A DNA stretch of 64,000 nt, from positions 1-64,000 of the forward strand of contig JACZJN010000045.1 of the NCBI GenBank assembly GCA_014860565.1. The letters are read 5' to 3'. The notes beneath the pieces are model-generated. The model searched no databases and had not been told where the DNA came from. It saw only the letters and a program-made list of their open reading frames with translations. The position numbers were made by a program, and so were the translations under genes. Positions 27,423-35,056 of the stretch are shown here, one piece after another; the first letter of the stretch is position 1, and each line of letters begins with the position of its first letter. The stretch is from Bacteroidota bacterium. GTDB taxonomy: Bacteria; Bacteroidota; Ignavibacteria; SZUA-365.

Positions 27423-28955
27423 CTATTCGAGAGTTCCGATCGTATGTTCGACGTTTTCCAAGATAGTATTTTTTTGCACGAGTTCAGCGGTACGGCGCAG
27501 ATCTTCGAACATCAGGCGATCGGCATCGAGATGCGGAACGGACTGCCGCAGCAGGGAGTGTGCAATGCGTGTGCCACGTCCGAGTCCCATCGGTGCATGA
27601 AAATCGAGAGCCTGTGCGGCGGTCATGAATTCCACTGCGAGTACATTCTCGACGTTGCGCATGATCTGCCAGGCCTTTCGCGCACCGATGGATCCCATGC
27701 TGTTATGGTCTTCCTGGTTCGCGGAAGTCGGAATCGAATCGACGCTGGCGGGATGCGCGAGCACCTTGTTTTCCGAGACCAGCGATGCCGCGGTGTACTG
27801 TGCGATCATCAGGCCGCTGTTGAGTCCGCCCTGCGATGTCAGAAAGCGTGGGAGGCCGCTCAGTTTCCCGTTTACCATGCGTTCGGTTCGGCGTTCGGAG
27901 ATGTTGGCGAGTTCCGCGAGTGCGATGCCGAGAAAATCCGCCGCCAGGGCCACCGGTTGACCATGGAAATTGCCGCCCTCGATGAGCGCGTTTGTCTCGG
28001 CGAAGATCAGCGGGTTGTCCGTCGCCGCGTTGATTTCCCGGAGGAGCACCTCTTCCACATATGCGATGGCATCGCGTGAAGCACCGTGCACCTGCGGCAT
28101 GCATCGCAGAGAATAGGCATCCTGCACGGCATCGTGACCCTCGCGATGCGATTCGCGAATCTCGCTTTCCTCGAGCAGACGCAGCAGGTTGCGGGCCACC
28201 TTCTGCTGCCCGGGATGGGGACGCACCGCGTGCAGTCGCGGATCGCAGGCGTTGGTTGTGCCGAGCAGTCCCTCGAGGGTCATGGCGCCGGCAATGTCGA
28301 ACTGCCGCATGAGCGATTTCGCTCGCGCGGTGGTCCAGCTCAGGTACGCGGTCATCATTTGGGTCCCGTTGATGAGCGCCAGTCCTTCCTTGGCGCCGAG
28401 CACGACAGGTTCGAGTCCTTTCTCCTTCAGTGCGTCGGCTGCCGGCCGGTGACCGTCGCCGTTCCACACGTTTTCGAGTCCCATCATCCCGCAGACGAGA
28501 TGCGAAAGCTGCACCAGATCGCCGCTGGAACCAACCGATCCCTGCGAGGGGATGACGGGGATAATGTCCTCATTGAGCATCGCCAGCAACAGCTCCACCG
28601 TGCTGACGCGGATGCCGGAATATCCCTTCGCGAGCGCGTTGGCCCGAAGCAGCATCAGGATGCGCGTGATATGCTTTGGGATCGGATCGCCGCAGCCCAC
28701 CGCATGGCTGACGATCAGGTTGCGCTGCAGCTGTTCGAGCTGGTCGCGTCCGATGTGCACATTGCTGAATTCTCCGAATCCGGTGGTAATTCCATACATG
28801 ACCTTGTTGTCCCGTACCCATTCGTCGACCAGGGCGCGCGAAGCCTGCATTCGGGGCAGGGCTTCGTCTGATAATGCGACACGGCAGGTCCCGGCGGCGA
28901 CCGCCAGGACGTCGTCGAGAGTCAGGGAATTTCCGTCAATTTTGAGCATCGTCAT
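27423..28955 (-). CDS. Histidine ammonia-lyase-family enzyme with SSG triad
   Basis: 510 aa, the HutH length. ATG 28955 is chosen; ATG 28949 is close by and an upstream codon at 28988 is less likely. Family motifs: VMYGITTGFG, then GSVGSSGDLVQLSH where the MIO cofactor is made from residues 143-145, then ALINGTQ, VQDAYSLRCMPQVHGA, and LAHPASVDSIPTSANQEDH. The selectivity pair before the MIO loop is SH (LIVSHAVG), as in histidine lyases. Two points are unusual: the triad is Ser-Ser-Gly rather than Ala-Ser-Gly, and the loop reads DLVQLSH as in some tyrosine-lyase relatives. No other hut gene is nearby. The neighbours are a GbsR regulator, a KAS-III-like protein, a symporter, a CoA ligase and a hydratase. 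It should remove ammonia from histidine or an aromatic amino acid, giving an unsaturated acid. The substrate is uncertain. Confidence 0.8.
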   Translation of the reverse strand: MTMLKIDGNSLTLDDVLAVAAGTCRVALSDEALPRMQASRALVDEWVRDNKVMYGITTGFGEFSNVHIGRDQLEQLQRNLIVSHAVGCGDPIPKHITRILMLLRANALAKGYSGIRVSTVELLLAMLNEDIIPVIPSQGSVGSSGDLVQLSHLVCGMMGLENVWNGDGHRPAADALKEKGLEPVVLGAKEGLALINGTQMMTAYLSWTTARAKSLMRQFDIAGAMTLEGLLGTTNACDPRLHAVRPHPGQQKVARNLLRLLEESEIRESHREGHDAVQDAYSLRCMPQVHGASRDAIAYVEEVLLREINAATDNPLIFAETNALIEGGNFHGQPVALAADFLGIALAELANISERRTERMVNGKLSGLPRFLTSQGGLNSGLMIAQYTAASLVSENKVLAHPASVDSIPTSANQEDHNSMGSIGARKAWQIMRNVENVLAVEFMTAAQALDFHAPMGLGRGTRIAHSLLRQSVPHLDADRLMFEDLRRTAELVQKNTILENVEHTIGTLE

Positions 28956-29037
28956 TGTTCTGTATTCCGTAGTAGTCAGAAAAAGCACATCAATAAAAAT
29001 ACACAGATGCCGCGTGAGGGGAAAGGAGGGAACGCGC

Positions 29038-29066
29038 TTGACATTGACAGATCCACGATCTATATT
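29038..29066 (+). promoter_or_regulatory. Sigma-70-type promoter of the GbsR-family gene
   Basis: TTGACA (29038-29043), a 17-bp spacer and TATATT (29061-29066) give near-consensus -35 and -10 boxes, with the start codon at 29108. Confidence 0.6.
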
Positions 29067-29076
29067 TTCTCAACGT

Positions 29077-29090
29077 TTGAAATATTCCAA
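29077..29090. promoter_or_regulatory. Candidate operator palindrome
   Basis: TTGAAATATTCCAA is a palindrome in 12 of 14 positions. It lies just after the -10 box, where a dimeric MarR/GbsR protein could block its own promoter. It also lies in the intergenic region divergent from the ammonia-lyase gene. Confidence 0.45.
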
Positions 29091-29107
29091 ATATTGGCAG
29101 AGTAGAC

Positions 29108-29599
29108 ATGGAGCATCGTGCCGCGCAGCTGCAGAAGGATTTTGTCGAGGAATTTGGCAATCTCTATGCTGCCTACGGGTGGAAGCGGCTTGATGGACTG
29201 ATCATCGGGCTTCTACTGGCCCGGGCCGCGACGCTCTCCCTCGACGAAATCTGTGAGGCGCTGGGACGGAGCAAGGGGCCGATTTCCGAGAGTGTGCGTC
29301 AGCTCGCGGGGAGGGGACTGCTGAGGAAAACAGCAGGACGCGAAAACCGGCGAGATTACTATGCCATCGATCCGGATGTGTTCCATCATAACCATCTGCT
29401 GAACATGCAGGCGGTCCGGAAGAACAGGGAAATCGCCGAGCAGTTCCTTTCCGGGGAAACGGAATCCACGTCGAACGCGGGTATGCGAAGGAATCTTCGC
29501 GAAATGCATGCGTTCTACACACTCATGGAGAGTTTTTACAGTGACTTTTCAGCGCGATGGATCGCGGAGAAGCAGCGTGTGAACGAACTGGGGCCTTGA
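29108..29599 (+). CDS. GbsR/MarR-family transcriptional regulator
   Basis: 163 aa. The winged-helix segment LSLDEICEALGRSKGPISESVRQLAGRGLL (about 41-70) and the wing (GRENRRDYYAI) match the GbsR branch of the MarR superfamily, whose members control choline, betaine or other metabolite uptake in Bacillus and Bacteroidota. The C-terminal half is helical and should dimerise. It is divergent from the ammonia-lyase gene and precedes the KAS-III-like gene, with a strong promoter and a palindrome upstream. It probably represses itself and one or both flanking units. The effector is unknown. Confidence 0.8.
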   Translation: MEHRAAQLQKDFVEEFGNLYAAYGWKRLDGLIIGLLLARAATLSLDEICEALGRSKGPISESVRQLAGRGLLRKTAGRENRRDYYAIDPDVFHHNHLLNMQAVRKNREIAEQFLSGETESTSNAGMRRNLREMHAFYTLMESFYSDFSARWIAEKQRVNELGP

Positions 29600-29688
29600 G
29601 CGGCGCTCCACCCGTTTGGACCTCACCGGTCCGCGCGCATCAATGACAGCAACTCCGATCCAGAGGTATGAAGCACGAGGACATGAAC

Positions 29689-30699
29689 ATGCGAAATGCA
29701 ATAATCACCGGTACCGGGTTGTATGTGCCGGGGGAACCGATTCCCAACGCGGTTTTCGATCAGCGGCATCATCAGGAAATCGATGCCTTTCTCCGTGAGA
29801 ATCGAAACATCTATCAGCGCTACTATATGTCGGAGGATCAGGCCACGTCGGACCTGATCGTACCCGCAGCGCGTGATGCACTCGCCGAGGCGGGCATAGG
29901 AGCCGATGCGCTCGATCTGATCATCGTTTCCACCGATACTCCGGACTATATTTCTCCCAGTACCGCAGCGGTGGTGCAGCACCGTCTGGGCGCGGTGAAT
30001 GCCGGTGTGTTCGACGTCAATACCGCATGCGCGGGCTTCGTCACCGCCCTTGATATTGCGTGGAAGTATATCCGCAGCGATGCGCAGTACCGGCATATCC
30101 TCGTGGTGGGGGCCTACGGTATGAGCAAGTATCTTGATCAGGACGATTACCGGATCGCCACCCTCTTCGCGGACGGCGCCGGCGCAGTGGTGCTCTCCGC
30201 AAGGGAAGACAATGAAGATGTGGTCACTGGTGTTCTGGCCTCCACGCTGTATGCGGACGGCAGCTACCATGATTACATGGGCATCTACGGGGGTGGCACG
30301 CGCATCCCGGCATCGCATGCCAGCGTGGATGCAAAGGATACACTGCTCCGATTTGCCAGGAAAATTCCCCCGGAGACGAATCCCCGGCACTGGCCGCGGC
30401 TGGTGCGGACCGTGCTCGGACGCATCGGGAAAACACCGCAGGATGTGAAGACGTACTTTTTCACGCAGATCAACATCAACAGCATCCGGCAGACGCTCGA
30501 CATTCTCGAGGTGCCACACGATCGTTCGCACAATGTGATGGACAAATTCGCGTACACGGGGAGCGCCTGCATTCCCATGGCGATCGCCGACGCCGCGGAT
30601 GCGCATCGTCTCGCCGAAGGGGACCTTGTGATGCTCGTCGGTTCCGGCGGCGGGATCGCGATGGCTGCGCTCGCACTCGGCTGGTCGTACAACACGTGA
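29689..30699 (+). CDS. Ketoacyl-ACP-synthase-III-like protein with altered active site
   Basis: 336 aa from ATG 29689, which has a GAGG site 8 bp upstream and the usual KAS III N-terminus (NAIITGTGLYVPGE); ATGs at 29668 and 29683 are also in frame. The thiolase fold is intact and the nucleophile Cys114 is present (NTACAGF). The other two FabH catalytic residues are replaced: the HQAN motif reads TQIN (Thr259 where His is expected) and the GNTS motif reads AYTG (Tyr289 where Asn is expected). His and Asn drive decarboxylation of malonyl-ACP in FabH, so this protein is probably not a normal FabH. It could be an acyltransferase, a non-decarboxylating condensing enzyme or a thioester hydrolase. 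It is followed 9 bp later by the symporter gene and so is likely in the same operon as the ligase and hydratase. Confidence 0.82.
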   Translation: MRNAIITGTGLYVPGEPIPNAVFDQRHHQEIDAFLRENRNIYQRYYMSEDQATSDLIVPAARDALAEAGIGADALDLIIVSTDTPDYISPSTAAVVQHRLGAVNAGVFDVNTACAGFVTALDIAWKYIRSDAQYRHILVVGAYGMSKYLDQDDYRIATLFADGAGAVVLSAREDNEDVVTGVLASTLYADGSYHDYMGIYGGGTRIPASHASVDAKDTLLRFARKIPPETNPRHWPRLVRTVLGRIGKTPQDVKTYFFTQININSIRQTLDILEVPHDRSHNVMDKFAYTGSACIPMAIADAADAHRLAEGDLVMLVGSGGGIAMAALALGWSYNT

Positions 30700-30708
30700 G
30701 CAATACCC

Positions 30709-32205
30709 ATGAATGGTGAGACGCTTTACGCCTGGATAGCCTTCTCCATGTACGCGATGACAATTGCGGGCATCGCCATATGGTCACGCGCGCGCGCGCG
30801 TTCCATGGAGACATTCTCGGTGGGAACCCGAACGGTCAGTCCATATTTCGTCGGTCTTTCGCTCGCCGCGAACATGGCCAGTGCGGCAACGTTTGTCATC
30901 AATCCCGGGCTGATGTATCTCTACGGCTGGGCGGGGATCGTGGGATACGCGATAGCGACACCACTGGGCATCTTTCTCGCACTCATCGTGATCAGCAAGA
31001 AATTCCGCAGCATCGGCGACCGCACACGCGTGATCACCGTGCCGCAGTGGATCGGCGATCGATTCGGCGCCCGCTCCCTTACGGTGTACTTTTCCGTGCT
31101 CTCTCTTCTCCAGATTACGTTCCTGGTGCTTATCGTCGTCGGGCTCGCCGTCGTACTGCGCAGTACCCTGGGCATTTCCATCGAGACCGCATTGCTCGTC
31201 GTCGTAGGGTTCACTTTCGGCTACATCGTGCTCGGCGGCGCAAGTGCGCATATCCTGACTAACACCATACAGGCGATTATCATGATCGTCGTGGCGATCC
31301 TGTTCATCACGTCCGGTCTGGAGTTTTTCGGCGGGGACGGAGGCGGTTTCTTCGCGCGGCTCGGCGAAGTGGCTCCTCACTTCGGTTCCGCCACCAATCC
31401 CGACAGCGCGTTGTTCAGGGACTGGTTCGAGGTCTTCGCGGCGAATTTCATCATTGGCATCGCCATCATCCTGCAGCCGCATATCATTTCGAAATCCCTC
31501 TATCTGCGCACCGAACGCGACGTGAACCGCTATCTCGCAACGGCGATCATCGTCGCCACACTCTTTTTTGCGGTGCTGTTGACGGGACTGTATGCCCGTC
31601 TCACGCTTGGTGGCGAGGTGCTCAAACCCGACATGGTCATCGCGACATATATCGTGCACGAGTTCTCTCCGCCCCTGCGCGCTCTGATCGGGCTCGGCAT
31701 TCTCTCCGCCGGTTTTTCCACGCTTGAGGGTATTCTGCTCGCGCTGTCGTCGATTTTTGCGAACGATTTTCTGCGCAGTGTGCTGCCGACTCGACTGACT
31801 GAAAGCGAGGAGTGGAAAACGCGCTCGCTGCGTTATGCGAAAATATTCCTGGTGGCGCTGGCACCGATCACGCTGCTGCTATCGTGGGACCAGATCCTGC
31901 ATCCATCGATTTCCGTGGCCCTGTTCGCCCAGAATGGCGTGTACGGCCTTTTCGCCGCGACGTTCGTCCCGGTGCTCTTTGGCGTGTTCACGCGTCGCGC
32001 GACGAAGGAGATGGTGTTCGCGGCGTCGCTGCTGGCGCTCGGTGTTCACTTCGGCATGTACTATGGCGAGCTGACGAAATACCACAATAATCCCGCTGTA
32101 ACGGCGGCATGTGCCCTCATCGCCAGCGTCGCGTTCATGCTCATCATGATGGCTTTCGCGAAATCGACTCCACAGCAGCCAGTTCCTCTGGAGCGTGCAA
32201 AATGA
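30709..32205 (+). CDS. Sodium:solute symporter family (SSS) transporter
   Basis: 498 aa with about thirteen membrane helices, matching the SSS/SLC5 family. The N-terminal region has FSVGTRTVSPYFVGLSLAAN (the conserved helix-1 to helix-2 region), and GWAGIVGYAIATPLG and LGGASAHILTNTIQAIIM fit the family. It should import a small solute with sodium. Its stop codon overlaps the ligase start (ATGA at 32202-32205), so translation is coupled and the substrate is probably an organic acid that the ligase activates. A short CG-alternating run near 30786-30800 is coding (Arg-Ala repeats in a cytoplasmic loop). Confidence 0.88.
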   Translation: MNGETLYAWIAFSMYAMTIAGIAIWSRARARSMETFSVGTRTVSPYFVGLSLAANMASAATFVINPGLMYLYGWAGIVGYAIATPLGIFLALIVISKKFRSIGDRTRVITVPQWIGDRFGARSLTVYFSVLSLLQITFLVLIVVGLAVVLRSTLGISIETALLVVVGFTFGYIVLGGASAHILTNTIQAIIMIVVAILFITSGLEFFGGDGGGFFARLGEVAPHFGSATNPDSALFRDWFEVFAANFIIGIAIILQPHIISKSLYLRTERDVNRYLATAIIVATLFFAVLLTGLYARLTLGGEVLKPDMVIATYIVHEFSPPLRALIGLGILSAGFSTLEGILLALSSIFANDFLRSVLPTRLTESEEWKTRSLRYAKIFLVALAPITLLLSWDQILHPSISVALFAQNGVYGLFAATFVPVLFGVFTRRATKEMVFAASLLALGVHFGMYYGELTKYHNNPAVTAACALIASVAFMLIMMAFAKSTPQQPVPLERAK

Positions 32206-33734
32206 ATGCGACAGCGCCGATAAGGACCGACTGGTTTGACCGGTGGGCCGTGTACTCCCCGGATCGCATTGCGCTGACGGATCAGGAATCCGGGCGCAGT
32301 TTCAGCTATGCCGAGTGCAACCGCATCGTCAATCGTCTGGCAGGCGTGCTGCGTAACGAGTACGGGGTCGAGGCCGGTGAGCGCATTGCTGTGCTTTCGA
32401 CCAATGAAGTCGAATACGTCTTTCTTTTTTTCGCGTCACAGAAACTGCGATCGATACTCGTGCCGATCAATTATCGTCTGGCTCCGCGAGAGATCGCGCA
32501 TATTCTCACCGATTGTGCACCGGTGCTCTTCACCTGCCAGCGGCAGTTTGACGAGACGGTGCAGGCACTGCCGCAATCGCTGCGTGAAGGCATGACAACC
32601 GCGGCCTTTGACGGTCACGACAGTCTGACCGTGCGCATGTTCAACGAATCCCTGTCTGCTGAAGCGATCGATCAGGATGCCGATTTCGACACCCCGGTCA
32701 TGGTGCTGTACACCTCGGGCACGACAGGTGCGCCGAAGGGCGCGGTGATCACGCACGGAATGCTGTTCTGGAATTCCGTCAATACCTCCATGCGCTTGAA
32801 TCTCGTGCAGCAGGATGTGACGCTCACATTCGCGCCGTTCTTCCACACCGGGGGGTGGAACGTGCTGACCACGCCGTTTCTGCATCGCGGGGGACACATC
32901 ATTCTGCTCAAGAAATTCGATCCCGAGCAGGTCCTTCGTCTCTGCGATGACGCGGGCGTCACGATATTGTTCGGCGTTCCCACCATGATGGACATGATGC
33001 ATCGCGCCGCTGCCTTCGCCGATGCGTCGCTGGCCTCGGTGCGCTACGCCATCGTCGGCGGGGAACCCATGCCCGAAGCCCTGATCCGGGTGTGGCAGGA
33101 GAAGGGCGTTCCGATACGGCAAGGGTATGGCCTGACCGAATTCGGACCGAATGTGTTTTCACTCAACGAGGAAGACGCCATCCGCAAGATCGGCTCAATT
33201 GGCTTTCCGAATTTCTACATCGACACGCGCGTCGTCGACGATGCAGGGAAGGATGTCGCCGATGGAGAGGTCGGCGAATTGCTGTTGCGTGGTCCCGTCT
33301 GTACACCTGGGTACTGGAACAATCCGGAGGCGACGGCAGCGGCCATCCGCGAAGGGTGGATGCATACCGGCGATCTCGTGCGTCGTGACGACGAAGGATA
33401 TTTCTATGTCGTGGATCGGAAGAAGGATATGTTCATCAGCGGGGCTGAGAATGTCTATCCGGCCGAAATCGAGCATTTCCTGCGATCGCATCCGGCTGTG
33501 AAATCCGTCGCCGTCGTCGGCGTTCCCGATCCGCGTTGGGGTGAAGTCGGTCGCGCCTTTATCGTGCTTCACGACGATGCGACTGCGACCGCCGAGGAAA
33601 TTCTCGAATTCTGCCGCGGGAATCTGGCAAAATACAAAATTCCGAAGTACGTTGTCTTTATTGACGCTCTTCCTGTGAGCGACAGTGGAAAGATTCTTAA
33701 AAAACAGCTCAGAGAATTCGATCATGCAAGGTAA
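32202..33734 (+). CDS. AMP-forming acyl-CoA synthetase/ligase
   Basis: 510 aa. ATG 32202 overlaps the symporter stop. ANL-superfamily motifs in order: phosphate loop VLYTSGTTGAPKGAV (about residue 168), the A5-type motif GYGLTEF, ...MHTGDLVRRDDEGYFYVVDRKKDMF, hinge GAENVYPAEIE, and the catalytic lysine near the C-terminus in VSDSGKILKKQLRE. It makes an acyl-CoA from a carboxylic acid, CoA and ATP. The substrate is not readable; the neighbours suggest an unsaturated or short-chain acid. Its last 11 bases overlap the start of the MaoC gene, which supports a shared operon. Confidence 0.9.
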   Translation: MNATAPIRTDWFDRWAVYSPDRIALTDQESGRSFSYAECNRIVNRLAGVLRNEYGVEAGERIAVLSTNEVEYVFLFFASQKLRSILVPINYRLAPREIAHILTDCAPVLFTCQRQFDETVQALPQSLREGMTTAAFDGHDSLTVRMFNESLSAEAIDQDADFDTPVMVLYTSGTTGAPKGAVITHGMLFWNSVNTSMRLNLVQQDVTLTFAPFFHTGGWNVLTTPFLHRGGHIILLKKFDPEQVLRLCDDAGVTILFGVPTMMDMMHRAAAFADASLASVRYAIVGGEPMPEALIRVWQEKGVPIRQGYGLTEFGPNVFSLNEEDAIRKIGSIGFPNFYIDTRVVDDAGKDVADGEVGELLLRGPVCTPGYWNNPEATAAAIREGWMHTGDLVRRDDEGYFYVVDRKKDMFISGAENVYPAEIEHFLRSHPAVKSVAVVGVPDPRWGEVGRAFIVLHDDATATAEEILEFCRGNLAKYKIPKYVVFIDALPVSDSGKILKKQLREFDHAR

Positions 33735-34143
33735 ACGGCTGCAGGACATGCAGGTCGGCGACACGGCCTCATTCACGAAAACGATCAGCGAATCAGACGT
33801 GTACGGATTCGCGGGCATCACCGGGGACTTCAATCCGGTGCATATCGATGCGGTCTATGCGGAGCAGAGCATGTTCAAGCACCGCATCGCGCATGGAATG
33901 CTCTATGCCGGCTTCATCTCTACCGTGCTCGGAACGCAGCTCCCGGGACCGGGCACTATTTATCTTTCGCAGTCGCTGCGTTTCCTCAAACCCGTGTATA
34001 TTGGTGATACAATCACTGCCGAAGTTGAGGTCACCGAATTACTCGAAGAAAAAAATCGAGTTCGACTCTCCACGCGCTGCCGCAATCAGGACGCCGTGAT
34101 TGTTGCCGAGGGTGAATCCGTTCTCATTCCGCGTACGGATTGA
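33724..34143 (+). CDS. MaoC-family enoyl-CoA hydratase (hot-dog fold)
   Basis: 139 aa. ATG 33724 overlaps the ligase stop by 11 bp. The hydratase-2 motif is clear: FAGITGDFNPVHID (residues 23-36), with Asp and His that activate water, and the neighbouring RIAHGMLYAGFIS. A hot-dog fold of this size works as a homodimer and adds water to trans-2-enoyl-CoA or removes it. It is the last gene of the symporter-ligase-hydratase operon. Confidence 0.9.
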   Translation: MQGKRLQDMQVGDTASFTKTISESDVYGFAGITGDFNPVHIDAVYAEQSMFKHRIAHGMLYAGFISTVLGTQLPGPGTIYLSQSLRFLKPVYIGDTITAEVEVTELLEEKNRVRLSTRCRNQDAVIVAEGESVLIPRTD

Positions 34144-34212
34144 GCCGCGTTTCCAAAACGAGTCCATCTGTTTTCTACCATTTACACACATCACTCACGA
34201 AGGAATACTGCC

Positions 34213-34989
34213 ATGAAGTTCCGCCTTCTCCCATTTTTTCTGGTCGCGGCAATGTTTGTTTTCTCCGCATGCTCGGACGATGATGACGGCACGCCCGTCG
34301 CCCCGAGCAACAAGATTTCCGTTACCAATCTATCCCCGATCTCGGGTCCGATCGGAACGACCGTGACGATCAAAGGCACGAATTTCGGTACCGATCCCGC
34401 CGAATTGACAATCACCTTCGGCGGCGTGACCGTTACGCCAACGTCGGTCAAAGACACCGAAATCAAGGTCATGGTGCCTGGCTCGCTGGCCATTGGCGCG
34501 ACGAGCATCAAGCTCAAACGCGGCACCGGATCGGAAGTCACTGTGCAGTTCACTGTCGAAGATCCGATCGTGGGCACCTGGACCTCCGAGGGCGCCAACG
34601 TCGCACCGCTGCTGTATGGCGCACCGTTCAACGTCCGCAAGATTGTCGCGACTTTCAAGTCCGACGGTTCATACCTGGTCGTCCAGACCGATTCCTCCGG
34701 CACCTCGCTGAACCTGACCGGCGTCTATGTCGCCGCGGCCGGAAATGCACCTGCGCCGAATGACATGATCCGCACTGTCACCGTGAACCAGGGAGCCCCG
34801 ACCTCGGTCACGGCGGAAGGGATTTACGAAGTCACCGTCGGTGCGAACAGCATCACGATGAAATACGAGATCGCACAGACCGAACCGCCCCTCGCAGGCG
34901 TGACCAAGCCGACGCCGGCACTCGGATTCGGCAGCACCGCCGGAGGCGCCTTCGGCATGATCAACATCCAGAACTACGTCAAGAACTGA
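34213..34989 (+). CDS. Lipoprotein with IPT/TIG domain
   Basis: 258 aa. The signal peptide ends in a good lipobox (VFSAC), followed by SDDDDG, an acidic run of the kind linked to lipoprotein surface export in Bacteroidota. An IPT/TIG immunoglobulin-like domain (about 35-115; ISVTNLSPISGPIGTTVTI) is followed by a lipocalin-like or beta-rich domain that begins VGTWTSEG, as seen in many small Bacteroidota lipoproteins. The function is unknown. The hairpin downstream separates it from the porin-like gene. Confidence 0.8.
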   Translation: MKFRLLPFFLVAAMFVFSACSDDDDGTPVAPSNKISVTNLSPISGPIGTTVTIKGTNFGTDPAELTITFGGVTVTPTSVKDTEIKVMVPGSLAIGATSIKLKRGTGSEVTVQFTVEDPIVGTWTSEGANVAPLLYGAPFNVRKIVATFKSDGSYLVVQTDSSGTSLNLTGVYVAAAGNAPAPNDMIRTVTVNQGAPTSVTAEGIYEVTVGANSITMKYEIAQTEPPLAGVTKPTPALGFGSTAGGAFGMINIQNYVKN

Positions 34990-34998
34990 TTCCGTTAC

Positions 34999-35022
34999 GG
35001 GAGGGACCCCGTGGTCCCTCCC
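34999..35022 (+). terminator. Perfect 10-bp hairpin between lipoprotein and porin genes
   Basis: GGGAGGGACC/GGTCCCTCCC with a CCGT loop, 10 bp after the lipoprotein stop and followed by TATTCG rather than a T tract. It may terminate, attenuate or protect the upstream message. Confidence 0.5.
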
Positions 35023-35056
35023 TATTCGTACCGTTCATGTACCGCGAGGTGGAATA

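Noticed and set aside
30783-30800. Alternating CG run in the symporter gene
   Set aside because: It is coding (Arg-Ala repeats of a cytoplasmic loop) and needs no other explanation.
32109-32201. Upstream extension of the acyl-CoA ligase frame
   Set aside because: It lies inside the symporter gene, has no ligase similarity, and the ATGA overlap at 32202 gives a clear start.
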